Below are positions 24,920 through 33,075 of a stretch of 64,000 nt of DNA, one piece after another. The position numbers and the translations under genes are program-made. The number at the start of each line of letters is the position of its first letter. Within the stretch, counting starts at the first letter, position 1. The notes beneath the pieces are model-generated. The model ran no database searches. It saw only the letters and a program-made list of their open reading frames with translations, and was not told where the DNA came from. Source of the stretch: Flavobacterium sp. ALD4. GTDB lineage: Bacteria; Bacteroidota; Bacteroidia; Flavobacteriales; Flavobacteriaceae. The stretch is from the NCBI RefSeq assembly GCF_002836475.1, contig NZ_PJBJ01000024.1, forward strand, positions 84,172 through 148,171, in the 5' to 3' direction.

Positions 24920-25231
24920 ATGAGCGAAAAAAATTATTGTCCTCTCAATTATACAATGAGTTTAATAGGGACTAAATGGAAACCCTTAATTTTATTTCAC
25001 TTATTAGATGGCGGTTTACGTTCTGGATTATTACAAAATAAAATCTCCGGTATTTCAAATAAGATGTTTACCCAAACAGTAAGAGAATTAGAAAAAGACG
25101 GTCTAATTTCTAGAAAAATTTTCCCTGTGGTTCCTCCCAAAGTGGAATACAAATTGACGGAGAGAGGAAGATCGCTTGAAAATATTTTAAGAAGTTTGGA
25201 TATGTGGGGTGTTGCAGATAATCAGAATTAA
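24920..25231 (+). CDS. HxlR-family winged-helix regulator
   Basis: 103 residues. CPLNYTMSLIGTKWKPLILFHLLDGGLR is the HxlR signature, with Cys near residue 7 that in some relatives senses electrophiles or oxidants. It continues with GISNKMFTQTVRELEKDGLISRKIFPVVPPKVEYKLTERGRSLENIL, the winged helix. It binds DNA as a dimer. Its placement divergent from the VOC enzyme, with overlapping promoters, suggests that it regulates that gene and itself, perhaps in response to a reactive carbonyl; the signal is inference. Confidence 0.9.
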   Translation: MSEKNYCPLNYTMSLIGTKWKPLILFHLLDGGLRSGLLQNKISGISNKMFTQTVRELEKDGLISRKIFPVVPPKVEYKLTERGRSLENILRSLDMWGVADNQN

Positions 25232-25387
25232 TCGAAGGAGGTTGTTTGATTTAGTTATAAACTAAAGTAAGTAGAGTGACGTAGTATTATGAGGTTTATA
25301 TAATTTTTTTCAAAAAGTAGTCTATAAATAAGAGAAACAAGAATTATGTTTTTAAGCTTGGCTACGTCATGAAAGCTCTTAAAGAGT

Positions 25388-26236
25388 TTATGGATTGCAA
25401 TAGTCACAGTACATCGGGTCTTCGGTTGTTTTTTTATGTGGATGCATTTCTTCTTTGGTGTATTGACAATCTTGGCATGTATAAATGAAGCTTAAAGTTG
25501 AATTGGTGGCCGAACCACATAAGCTACATTTTAAGCCTCTTTTAGCGTCTGTAATTCCAAAACCTGGAATAGTACATTGAGGACAACAAGAATTTATCTT
25601 AGCAACCAGTTTTTTAGTTGCGTTTTGAATTACAGTCATCCGGCTAGGATTGTACATGGCACGCATATCTGTTTCAACATAAATTTGGTTAAACTTTTCA
25701 TGTAACAAATGAAAAGCGTTTTTTAGATCTTTTAGGTTTGTAATACCTTTGATTATAGTACTATTTTCTGATTTTGATTTACGAAGGATTAATCCGTGGG
25801 AAGGGAACTGTACGAGTTCAGCAAAGTCCAATAGTTCTTGTTCATTCGTAATTTCACTTCCGTTAAAATTGGTTTCCATACTTAGTTCTCGGACTATTAT
25901 TTCCAAGTTGTTTTTTGTATCGATAAATATTAAAAACTCATCATCTGCACTTGCAATAAATATGGAAGGGTGAGAGCCAAAAGAACCTTCACTTGCTACA
26001 CCTAAATCGCAGTTGCTTAGTTTCATTGCCAAAAGGCATTTTTGCCTCGCAGTTGCTATCGGGTCTAGTTCTCGCTCAATTTCTCCTGTAAAAGTGCCTA
26101 ATAGGTCTGTGTCAAAATTTTCATTAACAAAGCAGATTACTCCAAGGCTTTTTTCTAGTAAAGGAGCAATTACTTTTTCCTTTTCGTGCTTAGTAGCGAT
26201 TAAGAGTCTTCTGTTTGTAAATAATAGGGTACTCAT
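25388..26236 (-). CDS. DUF6671-like protein with C-terminal zinc ribbons
   Basis: 282 residues from the ATG at 26236 (MSTLLFTNRRLLIATKHEKEKVI); a longer frame to 26284 adds 16 unconserved residues. The N-terminal ~200 residues are a mixed alpha/beta domain with DPIATARQKCLLAM and EGSFGSHPSIF. The C-terminus has paired CxxC motifs (CCPQC, CSLCG, CQDC, CDYC) that should hold two zinc ions. I recognise it as the family called DUF6671, of unknown function. It stands alone between the HxlR gene and dihydroorotase. Confidence 0.7.
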   Translation of the reverse strand: MSTLLFTNRRLLIATKHEKEKVIAPLLEKSLGVICFVNENFDTDLLGTFTGEIERELDPIATARQKCLLAMKLSNCDLGVASEGSFGSHPSIFIASADDEFLIFIDTKNNLEIIVRELSMETNFNGSEITNEQELLDFAELVQFPSHGLILRKSKSENSTIIKGITNLKDLKNAFHLLHEKFNQIYVETDMRAMYNPSRMTVIQNATKKLVAKINSCCPQCTIPGFGITDAKRGLKCSLCGSATNSTLSFIYTCQDCQYTKEEMHPHKKTTEDPMYCDYCNP

Positions 26237-26387
26237 ATAATTTGGGGTGATTATGATATTTTGTGGCTCTTTGTAATCTATCATTAACTGATTTTCCTAA
26301 CTCAAAATCTTGGAATTCACTTATTATCTTTTGTAATTGACAAGTGAATTGAATATTTCTTATTTAAGGATGAAACAATAGCCTTTC

Positions 26388-26519
26388 TTATATCTGAAGT
26401 ATTTTGCGAATTGCTTTTGCATGGTCAATATTTTCTGTTAATCACTAAAGGGTATCTATTGGTATTGCTGTTAGATTTATGTTATTTAAGATTTCGATTG
26501 CTTTTGAAATAATAGACAT
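26388..26519 (-). pseudogene. Possible short coding relic downstream of dihydroorotase
   Basis: The frame from an ATG at 26519 reads MSIISKAIEILNNINLTAIP then IDTL, two stops, then LTENIDHAKAIRKILQI and a stop at 26388. The amino-acid pattern is helix-like on both sides of the stops, as if a small gene had been interrupted. No family is recognised, and chance cannot be excluded. Confidence 0.25.
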
Positions 26520-26520
26520 T

Positions 26521-27873
26521 TTAGACTTCTTTATTATCAAAGTCTATTGCCATTCCGAAGGTGCCTTCATGGAATTGTCCGTGGTCGTAAACCAGTTTTC
26601 CGTTTACAAAAGTCTGTATTACTTTGGTATTAAAAGTGGTACCTTCTAATGGTGACCAACCACATTTGTACAAGAGGTTTTCCTTAGCAACTGTCCATTG
26701 GCTATTGAAGTCCACCAAGGTCAAGTCTGCGAAATAGCCTTCTCGGATAAATCCTCTGTTGGTCATACGATAGAGTATAGCAGGATTATGGCACATTTTT
26801 TCAACTATTTTTTCTAATGAAATGAGTTCTTGTTTACAAAACTCTAACATGCAATTGAGCGAGTGCTGCACCATTGGGGCACCTGACATAGATTGAAAAT
26901 AAGATTTTTGCTTTTCCTCCAAAGTATGAGGTGCGTGGTCAGTGGTGATGATGTCAATTCGATCGTCAAGTAGTGCCTTTAACAAGCCTTCTTTGTCTTG
27001 TTCCGTTTTTATCGCAGGATTCCACTTGATAAGCATCCCTAATCTGTCATAATCTTTGTCTGAAAACCAAAGATGATGCACCGAAACTTCGGTTGTTATT
27101 TTTTTCTCTTGTAGCGGTACGTCATTCTGAAACAGATGAGTTTCTGCTTCTGTAGTTAAGTGTAGAATATGTAATCGGGCGTTGTGTTTTTTAGCCAAAT
27201 CAATCGCACGTTTTGTAGCTTCGTAACAGCCTTTGGTACTTCTAATAATTGGATGATATTTAGCTGGAACATCTTCACCATATTGCTCTCTAAAAGCCTG
27301 TTCGTTTACTTCTATTATTTCTTCTTTTTCGGAATGAATGGCAATAATGGATTTGCAGTTAGCAAATAATTTCTCCATTGTTTCTGGATTATCAGCAAGT
27401 AGGTTTCCTTTTTTGGTAAAGTACAAGCCGTCATCAGAAACCCCAATAAATTGACTGGTATCGGTTTTTATAATTTCATCAATATTGTCTCCATTTACCC
27501 CCATGAAGAACGAATAGTTAGCTAAGGACTTTTTTGATGCAATAGCGTACTTTTCTTTTAGGCTTTCTAAGGTCAAAATATTCGGAATCGTATTTGGCAT
27601 ATCTATAAAAGAAGTCACTCCACCTGCTATAGCAGCTTTACTTTCTGTGTATAAATCACCTTTGTGTGTAAGCCCGGGGTCTCTAAAATGAACTTGTCCG
27701 TCAATAATTCCAGGTAATAAGTACTTACCGGTTCCGTCAATCACGTTATACGTAGAATCAATTTCAATAGTACCTATCTGGCGAATAACTCCGTCCGCTA
27801 TTAGCACATCTGCAATAAATGATGTTCCTTCATTTACAATCGTTGTATTTTTAATTAGAATTCTTTGATTCAT
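26521..27873 (-). CDS. pyrC: Dihydroorotase (class I amidohydrolase)
   Basis: 450 residues. It interconverts carbamoyl-aspartate and dihydroorotate in pyrimidine synthesis. LLPGIIDGQVHFRDPGLTHKGD contains the first metal motif, with Gln at the first His position of the usual HxH. AIHSEKEE and ARLHILHLTTEAE give further His ligands, and IDIITTDHAPHTLEEK the catalytic Asp. The Gln variant is, as I recall, general in Bacteroidetes dihydroorotases. The upstream fragment's stop (TGA, 27870-27872) overlaps this ATG. Alternative amidohydrolase functions are possible but less likely. Confidence 0.85.
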   Translation of the reverse strand: MNQRILIKNTTIVNEGTSFIADVLIADGVIRQIGTIEIDSTYNVIDGTGKYLLPGIIDGQVHFRDPGLTHKGDLYTESKAAIAGGVTSFIDMPNTIPNILTLESLKEKYAIASKKSLANYSFFMGVNGDNIDEIIKTDTSQFIGVSDDGLYFTKKGNLLADNPETMEKLFANCKSIIAIHSEKEEIIEVNEQAFREQYGEDVPAKYHPIIRSTKGCYEATKRAIDLAKKHNARLHILHLTTEAETHLFQNDVPLQEKKITTEVSVHHLWFSDKDYDRLGMLIKWNPAIKTEQDKEGLLKALLDDRIDIITTDHAPHTLEEKQKSYFQSMSGAPMVQHSLNCMLEFCKQELISLEKIVEKMCHNPAILYRMTNRGFIREGYFADLTLVDFNSQWTVAKENLLYKCGWSPLEGTTFNTKVIQTFVNGKLVYDHGQFHEGTFGMAIDFDNKEV

Positions 27874-28049
27874 GGTTTGTTGTTTGTCTTTGGGTTGTGG
27901 TGAGCAGTTTTTTTGACTGAATGAGGATAGGAATTAAAACAATAATGTGTAAAATAGTCCGCTGGTTCGACAGCGATTTTAGGGGCTGTGTTTTTTACTA
28001 GCATTTTATTATCTTCTTTTACGATATCTAATAGAATCCAATCATTATT
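27870..28049 (-). pseudogene. 3' fragment of an unidentified gene overlapping the dihydroorotase start
   Basis: An open stretch of 59 codons reads NNDWILLDIVKEDNKMLVKN, then TAPKIAVEPADYFTHYCF and a tail, ending in a TGA that overlaps the dihydroorotase ATG. That arrangement is typical of translationally coupled genes. In the same frame a TAA interrupts it at 28050-28052, with similar-looking sequence beyond. It is probably a decayed upstream gene of the operon. The family is not recognised. Confidence 0.35.
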
Positions 28050-28052
28050 TTA

Positions 28053-28623
28053 AGCTTCAAATCTATTTGTACCAGTAATAAAACAATACCTAATGGGGTG
28101 TAGCTGCATAAAATGATTTCTCATGGGGCACCCACTATCTCGGGATTTATTTCATCACTTTTTGCGACTGTTGTTTTTGTCTTTTGTTTTTTATCTGACA
28201 AAACTATGAATCTTAATTCATGGTTTTTTATATATATTTATAATGTAAAACATAAATTATATTTATGAATAATGACTTAAATCAACTTCGGATGGTAATG
28301 GAAATTGTGAAAACACATAGCACTTCATAGTCTTCGGAAGCGTTGCACTTAACATGGACTGCTACTTGTATTGAGCTAAATAATTTTCAAGACCAGTTTG
28401 AGATTACACAATGATGTGGTTGGTCGAGAGATTACAGCAGTAGCAGAACATATACCAGTCAAGTGTATGCCATTAATTACAAAACGATGGAATATAAAGG
28501 GCAATTGACTGGTAGTTTAAACAGGGAAATATATAATGTCTTATTTTCTTTCTGATTTTATAAAGGAAAACAAGGACATTGAGTTAATAATTGATCTAGC
28601 TAATAAAAAAAGTTTTTTGAGCG
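28053..28623. other. Gene-free stretch
   Basis: No intact gene. Short open stretches occur on the plus strand around 28380-28500 (for example LHNDVVGREITAVAEHIP), with stops on either side and no recognisable family. A plus-strand frame at 28536-28718 overlaps the end of the ATP-grasp gene and is not supported. Confidence 0.4.
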
Positions 28624-29802
28624 TTACAATTTTCCTTGTTTTGGCACTATATATTTTCTTAAATCAGAGGTCAGAATATCAGTTAATTCTTTTGTATTGC
28701 TGGCAGCAGTTTCAATAAAAGCAAATCCAAATACCGGATATTTATTTATATCTAATTCTCTAATTAATATCGGTTTTTCAAAATCTTTAGCAAGATCGGA
28801 ATAGTTAAATCTTAAAATATCCGAAGGGATTATTCCCGAATTATTATCTAAAATAATGACACTAAATATTTTATTCTCTTTTCCTTTAAATATAGTATCC
28901 CAGTCCGGTTTTTTGTTTTCACAAAAGCATTTGTATTCATTAAATCCTAAAGTGACTCCCATAAGGTCAGCCGTAGTGCAAAATCCACCGAAGCGTAAAG
29001 GGTTTACTTCGATAGGGGTGATTTTCCCATTTTCATCTATGCGGACTTCTGCATGAGCCGGGAAATTTTTTAAATGTAACTCTTTACCAATTTTACTTAA
29101 AAAATATTCAAGATCAATTTTATACTTTTCAATAATTGCTTTGGATGTTGAATAAACTCGATCACTTGTATCTGTTCCGGAAGAGAAGAGGTGATGTAAA
29201 ACGTTTAACAAAACAGCATCTCCATTATTGTCGTAATAATAATCGATTGCATATTCTTCTCCTCGAATAAATTCTTCGATAATAAAATTACTTGTGTTTA
29301 ATACATTTTCAGGAAATATACTTTTAAGTTTATCAGGTTGTAACTCATTTTTAGCTTTTATCCAGTCTTTTTCATTTTCTACGATATGAACTCCTATACT
29401 AAAGAAACCAACAGCAGGTTTAATCACAAATGGGTAACGTATTTCATTATTAGACAATCGTTGGATTTCTTCAATACGTATTTGCTTGAAATAAAAGTCG
29501 GGAAATAACTCTTTTATAAGTTCTCTAAACTTTACTTTATTTTTTAAAACTTGTAATTGACTTGATAATTCACTTTCTCCATAGTTTTGATCGATCCAAG
29601 ATAATGCGTTCTCTGAATTGCTATAAAGAGAAACTTGTGGATTGTTTTTTAATAAACTGATTGCTTCCTCTTCGGCTATCCATGCCAAAGCATCATCTTT
29701 CACCAATTCTTTGGCTGCTTTGGTTGCAATTATTTTATAATTATTCTCTTTTATTGTTTCGATAAGGAAATCAGAAACAAATGGCTTGTCTATTAAGAAC
29801 AT
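28624..29802 (-). CDS. ATP-grasp domain protein
   Basis: 392 residues. The ATP-grasp fold is visible: KNKVKFRELIKELFPDFYF (linker), YPFVIKPAVGFFSIGVHIV (phosphate-binding loop), NFIIEEFIRGEEYAIDYYYD (hinge), PAHAEVRIDENGKITPIEVNPLRFGG (Mg-binding Glu and Asn). Such enzymes join a carboxylate to an amine or another nucleophile via an acyl phosphate. Neither the substrate nor the pathway is indicated by the neighbours. It follows the M28 peptidase gene by 16 bases on the same strand, so a peptide-related role is conceivable. Confidence 0.82.
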   Translation of the reverse strand: MFLIDKPFVSDFLIETIKENNYKIIATKAAKELVKDDALAWIAEEEAISLLKNNPQVSLYSNSENALSWIDQNYGESELSSQLQVLKNKVKFRELIKELFPDFYFKQIRIEEIQRLSNNEIRYPFVIKPAVGFFSIGVHIVENEKDWIKAKNELQPDKLKSIFPENVLNTSNFIIEEFIRGEEYAIDYYYDNNGDAVLLNVLHHLFSSGTDTSDRVYSTSKAIIEKYKIDLEYFLSKIGKELHLKNFPAHAEVRIDENGKITPIEVNPLRFGGFCTTADLMGVTLGFNEYKCFCENKKPDWDTIFKGKENKIFSVIILDNNSGIIPSDILRFNYSDLAKDFEKPILIRELDINKYPVFGFAFIETAASNTKELTDILTSDLRKYIVPKQGKL

Positions 29803-29818
29803 AATAGTTAGTTATTTT

Positions 29819-31276
29819 TTATTTTTTTATTTCAGTAGTTAAAGCAGGACGTTCGGCACTTTGAGCAACTCTCCATCCGGTTTCATAGATCCACTTTGTC
29901 ATCTTAGTCAGTTTTAGATAGTCAATTTTATCTGGGCTATCGAAAGGAGTATGGTAGTCAGGGTGCAATAAGGTGGTAAAAAAGATTGCCGGTACATTAG
30001 CTTGAGCATAGGGAAGATGATCGCTTCGGCCGTACCAATTCTCTGGGTGATCTGCAGCATCCCAGGAAGTATCTACTTTGAAGTTGGCAATACTTTTATT
30101 AGCAGCTAAAGTGATAGCTACTAGCTCAGAAGAATTAAGATGAGGTTCTGTTGCGCCTAATAGCGCCGCAGAATCAGGTGCATTGCGTCCTATCATATCG
30201 CCATTTAAAACAGCAGTTATGGAAGACAGTTCAACGGTGGGATGGCTAACAAAATAGCGAGAACCCAATAATCCCCTTTCCTCAGATCCGTGCCAAACAA
30301 ATAAAGCCGATCGCTTAGCGGGTTGTGTACTCCACGCACTCCCTATTGCAAGCATCGCTACCGTAACTGATGCGTTATCATCAGCACCGTTCCAGATAGG
30401 ATCACCGTTAACAGCAGGTCCTACTCCGTCATGGTCCTGGTGACCGCTAAATAACACATATTCCTCTTTCAGTTTAGGATCAGTTCCATCAACCTTTGCA
30501 ATAACATTTACAGAAGGGTAGTCAAAATTCTCTACCTTCAAATTAGTTTTTAAATAAGCGCCTTGTTTTGAAAATGTATTCTTTAACTGCTTACTTGCCA
30601 AGATAATTGGTACCGTAGCTGCAGTAGCTGATTTGCCATCTTCAATTCCATAACTTCCTTCTTCATAATGAAATCCCGTAAATGAAATAAGCGATTCTAC
30701 AGTATCATCAGCAACAAAAATGATAGCTGCAACACCATGGCTGAGGAGTTCTCTTCCCTTCTGACCCATAGCAGAAGCGGTATAACGATATTGCCAGAGG
30801 CTCACCCAGCTTGGAGTAATGGGAGTAGGTGGCATAATATTCATAGCTACAATTTTGCCTTTCAGATCGACAGTATTGTCCGGCATTTTATCCAACCAAA
30901 CTACGGATCCTTCTAGGGTAGTGTCAACCAAATTAGTTGGCCAAATCTCTTCCCAAAGATCAAGTGCTTTACCATTTACACTAACAGTACTAGTAGTGGC
31001 TACACGGCTGCGTTTGAGATTAAAGAACTGGAAATAGGTTCCATCTTCGCCTGCAGGTTTAAGGCCAGCTTCACGGGCCTTTTGAGCCACCCAAACAGAA
31101 GCTCGCATTTCGCCAAGTTCTCCTCCTCTTCTTCCCCGAAAGGCGTCACCAGCGAGTTCATATAAATCATCTTTTAGATCTTGCTGCTTGATTTTATCTA
31201 ATTGAGGTGCTGTGCTTTGCGCAAAAAGCGAAGTAGAAATAAATAATATCAAAAGAAGAAATTGTTTGGGTTTCAT
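29819..31276 (-). CDS. Secreted M28-family zinc aminopeptidase
   Basis: 485 residues with a signal peptide (MKPKQFLLLILFISTSLFAQS). A PA-domain-like insert (about 150-250) precedes the M28 catalytic domain. Metal ligands are in SGHQDHDGVG, WNGADDNASV, SEERGLLGS (general-base Glu and ligand Glu), NGDMIGRN, and HPDYHTPFDSPDKID. All motifs are present. It should act in the periplasm or outside the cell, removing N-terminal residues from peptides. It is the first gene of a pair with the ATP-grasp gene. Confidence 0.92.
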   Translation of the reverse strand: MKPKQFLLLILFISTSLFAQSTAPQLDKIKQQDLKDDLYELAGDAFRGRRGGELGEMRASVWVAQKAREAGLKPAGEDGTYFQFFNLKRSRVATTSTVSVNGKALDLWEEIWPTNLVDTTLEGSVVWLDKMPDNTVDLKGKIVAMNIMPPTPITPSWVSLWQYRYTASAMGQKGRELLSHGVAAIIFVADDTVESLISFTGFHYEEGSYGIEDGKSATAATVPIILASKQLKNTFSKQGAYLKTNLKVENFDYPSVNVIAKVDGTDPKLKEEYVLFSGHQDHDGVGPAVNGDPIWNGADDNASVTVAMLAIGSAWSTQPAKRSALFVWHGSEERGLLGSRYFVSHPTVELSSITAVLNGDMIGRNAPDSAALLGATEPHLNSSELVAITLAANKSIANFKVDTSWDAADHPENWYGRSDHLPYAQANVPAIFFTTLLHPDYHTPFDSPDKIDYLKLTKMTKWIYETGWRVAQSAERPALTTEIKK

Positions 31277-31393
31277 AAGATTTATTTTTAAAAAATTGAA
31301 AAATTTACTATCGTTAAGGATCTATAATTATTGTTAGGCTGTCTGTAATCGTTATTGAATAGTATAGCCTTGCCAAATATATAAATAATCCTT

Positions 31394-31540
31394 TTAGTAC
31401 AAATCATCACAATAACTTTTTATTTGCGGAGTGCTTTTGGTACTTAACTTGGTGTGAGTTTTATTACTATTGCGCTTTAATAATTCCTGAATATCACGCA
31501 AATCAGTTTCGTTTACTAAGAAATGTGTGGCATAGCGATT
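31394..31540 (-). pseudogene. C-terminal relic of a tyrosine recombinase
   Basis: The minus-strand frame reads RYATHFLVNETDLRDIQELL, then KRNSNKTHTKLSTKSTPQIK and SYCDDLY, ending at a stop. It aligns by eye with the C-terminus of XerC/D-type and integron-like integrases ([23 protein letters not shown]...TEIYTHVSTK.L..IKSP.D.L). The active-site His and Tyr are altered (NRYATH; THTKLST where YTHVST is expected) and an upstream stop removes the rest. It is a dead recombinase next to an element boundary at 32323. Confidence 0.75.
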
Positions 31541-31678
31541 CTATTTAGGACTCTATTTTGTAGTCTAGTTCATTAACCGTTTGTGAGGAGAATTAACGTC
31601 GTCGTTTATACTTATACTATCGCTTGTTAGTAATAAATTTAATTCAGGATTCATTTGTTTGATTTCATATTTGATTAT

Positions 31679-31819
31679 GCACAACGTCCCCGCGGCTTTG
31701 CTCGGGTTTTGGGATTAAATTCAGCTTTATCTTTCGGTTAAATACTTTTAATTCAAGTACAAAACCATAATTAAATTAAGCCGAATACCTAAATCTGGCA
31801 AAACCTCTGTTAGCCGTTC
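31679..31819. repeat. Large imperfect palindrome resembling an integron attC-like or interspersed repeat
   Basis: The left arm GGTTTTGGGATTAAATTCAG (31705-31724, continuing CTT) pairs with the right arm at 31778-31805 (GGTTTTG, GATT, ATTCGGCTT on the opposite strand). Outer ends read GCACAAC (31679-31685) and GTTAGCC (31809-31815). The structure spans ~140 bases, is richer in GC than its surroundings and follows the stop of a small frame, as attC sites follow cassette genes. The outer boxes do not fit the attC consensus well. Confidence 0.4.
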
Positions 31820-32068
31820 AGTTTTTCTTTTTCGGTTTTTTTTCTTTTTTGTATGAATGATATAATTAATATTATTGGAAGAATCGAAAATATTAATGGC
31901 ATATATATTTTTTTTTCTTCTATTTCATCATTTACGCAATTCACATCAATGTAATTTTTTCCTTTTCCAACAATTCCAACAATACTTTTTTTAGCCGTAG
32001 TTTTTCTTATCGGGAATATAGCGAAGAGACTGACCGCATTTTTGGCGAAAGGGACGCCCAGATGATTT
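31810..32068 (-). pseudogene. Truncated small membrane-protein frame
   Basis: 86 codons are open on the minus strand with no start codon. The sequence reads from LNHLGVPFAKNAVSLFAIFP through KKSIVGIVGKGKNYIDVNC to IYMPLIFSILPIILIISFIQ and a KRKKTEKEK tail, with its stop inside the palindrome's outer box (31810-31812). One membrane helix is clear. It is probably the tail of a decayed cassette-like gene; the family is unknown. Confidence 0.3.
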
Positions 32069-32322
32069 AAAATTTAAAGTTCTTGATTTTAGATAAAAAA
32101 ATGCTTTTGAAACCGTTATTAAAGTGGAATTCCCAAATGGTAATTAATTTTTTAATTGATCTGATTCTATGGTTTTCTTCCTGAAATGTAATTGAATTTT
32201 GGTTGTCATCCCAATCGCTTTCGAGACGCTTTTTTATTTTATTTGTAGAAAAACATTTATTTGATGCTGGTTTCAAATTAACCTATTTTTGCCCGCCGAA
32301 CAATCGGTAAAAAAATGGTATT

Positions 32323-32421
32323 ATGAAGTTTGATTTATTATATCATTATTATTTAATAAGATACTGATTATAAGCACTTTATATAAGTTAAAAAGTTTAA
32401 GTGTAAAGTAGGTGTGAAGCA
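32323..32421. repeat. Left boundary of the putative integrative element: 17-bp core repeat and tandem 11-bp arm repeats
   Basis: ATGAAGTTTGATTTATT (32323-32339) is identical to the first 17 bases of tgt at 40542-40558. At 32400-32421 lie two adjacent 11-mers, AGTGTAAAGTA and GGTGTGAAGCA. A matching tandem pair is at 40431-40452. Core repeats with nearby direct arm repeats are what a tyrosine integrase leaves at attL and attR. Confidence 0.6.
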
Positions 32422-32450
32422 AATTGACTAACACATCTTTAATATTATTA

Positions 32451-32488
32451 ATAAAACGGCTTAACGTTTTAAAGTTAAGCCGTTTTAA
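32451..32488. terminator. Strong hairpin, terminator-like in both directions
   Basis: AAAACGGCTTAAC (32453-32465) pairs with GTTAAGCCGTTTT (32474-32486) around an 8-base loop, with A and T flanks. There is no identifiable intact gene upstream on either side, so the transcript it served may have been lost. Confidence 0.6.
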
Positions 32489-32499
32489 AACTTTATAAA

Positions 32500-32631
32500 A
32501 TGGAAAAGAAAACATACATGAAATTTGCCTTCATTGCATTTTGGGTTGGATTAATTATTGGAGTAATAACTTATTTAAGATGTGTAAGCAGTAGAAAAAA
32601 GTATTATTGTACAAAATTAATTAATTGTTAA
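32500..32631 (+). CDS. Hypothetical 43-residue single-pass membrane peptide
   Basis: The frame begins MEKKTYMKFAFIAFWVGLII and continues GVITYLRCVSSRKKYYC to a stop. A basic N-terminus, one membrane helix and a basic, cysteine-containing tail make a plausible small membrane protein. It has no recognisable family or clear ribosome site and lies in a decayed region, so it may be a fragment. Confidence 0.35.
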   Translation: MEKKTYMKFAFIAFWVGLIIGVITYLRCVSSRKKYYCTKLINC

Positions 32632-32677
32632 CAATCATTCAAAAAATTGACATTCTCTACAGCTTGTTGGCTACAGA

Positions 32678-32962
32678 ATGTTGAAACTTGAAGCCAAAAA
32701 AATAATAAAGGCAAAACCGGGGATTAAACTTGATTTTAATGCCATCGCCCAGGGATACTAGGTATATGTCCTGTCCACTTTTCTTGGCAGCAAAGTAGTA
32801 GCTAATTATATAGTTGAACTGGGTGGAGGGCTCAAAGCAAAAGGAAAAAAAGAAAATGAAAATTGGAAAGGCGGTATTGATAATCCAGATGAGAAAGAAA
32901 ACTCAGAAAGAAAATTGGAAGCCAAAATAAACTATAACGACAAAGCCCTCGCTACCTCCGGA
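32678..32962 (+). pseudogene. ApbE-like FAD:protein FMN transferase fragment
   Basis: The frame from 32678 reads MLKLEAKKIIKAKPGIKLDF, NAIAQGY, a stop, then VLSTFLGSKVVANYIVELGG, GLKAKGKKENENWKGGIDNP and a stretch ending NYNDKALATSG. These are the ApbE core motifs (LDFNAIAQGY, YLVEIGGEV, G..W.VGI..P, ALATSG). Both ends are missing and an internal TAG is present. After ATSG the sequence jumps to DNA whose opposite strand encodes a membrane helix (IIIAIILLAFTIAGIAIKIL, 32965-33060), so a rearrangement joins two relics here. Confidence 0.75.
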
Positions 32963-33075
32963 AAACCTGCCTTCTTTTTTTACCAATATCTTGATTGCAA
33001 TACCGGCAATGGTAAATGCCAAAAGAATAATTGCGATGATAATGGTTTTTATATTTTAGATGTCCTGTCAAAATT

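Noticed and set aside
28536..28718. Plus-strand frame of 60 codons
   Set aside because: Overlaps the 3' end of the ATP-grasp gene and has no family signal.
32067..32276. Minus-strand frame of 69 codons
   Set aside because: Starts only at a TTG, low-complexity Lys/Ile/Asn composition, in a decayed region.
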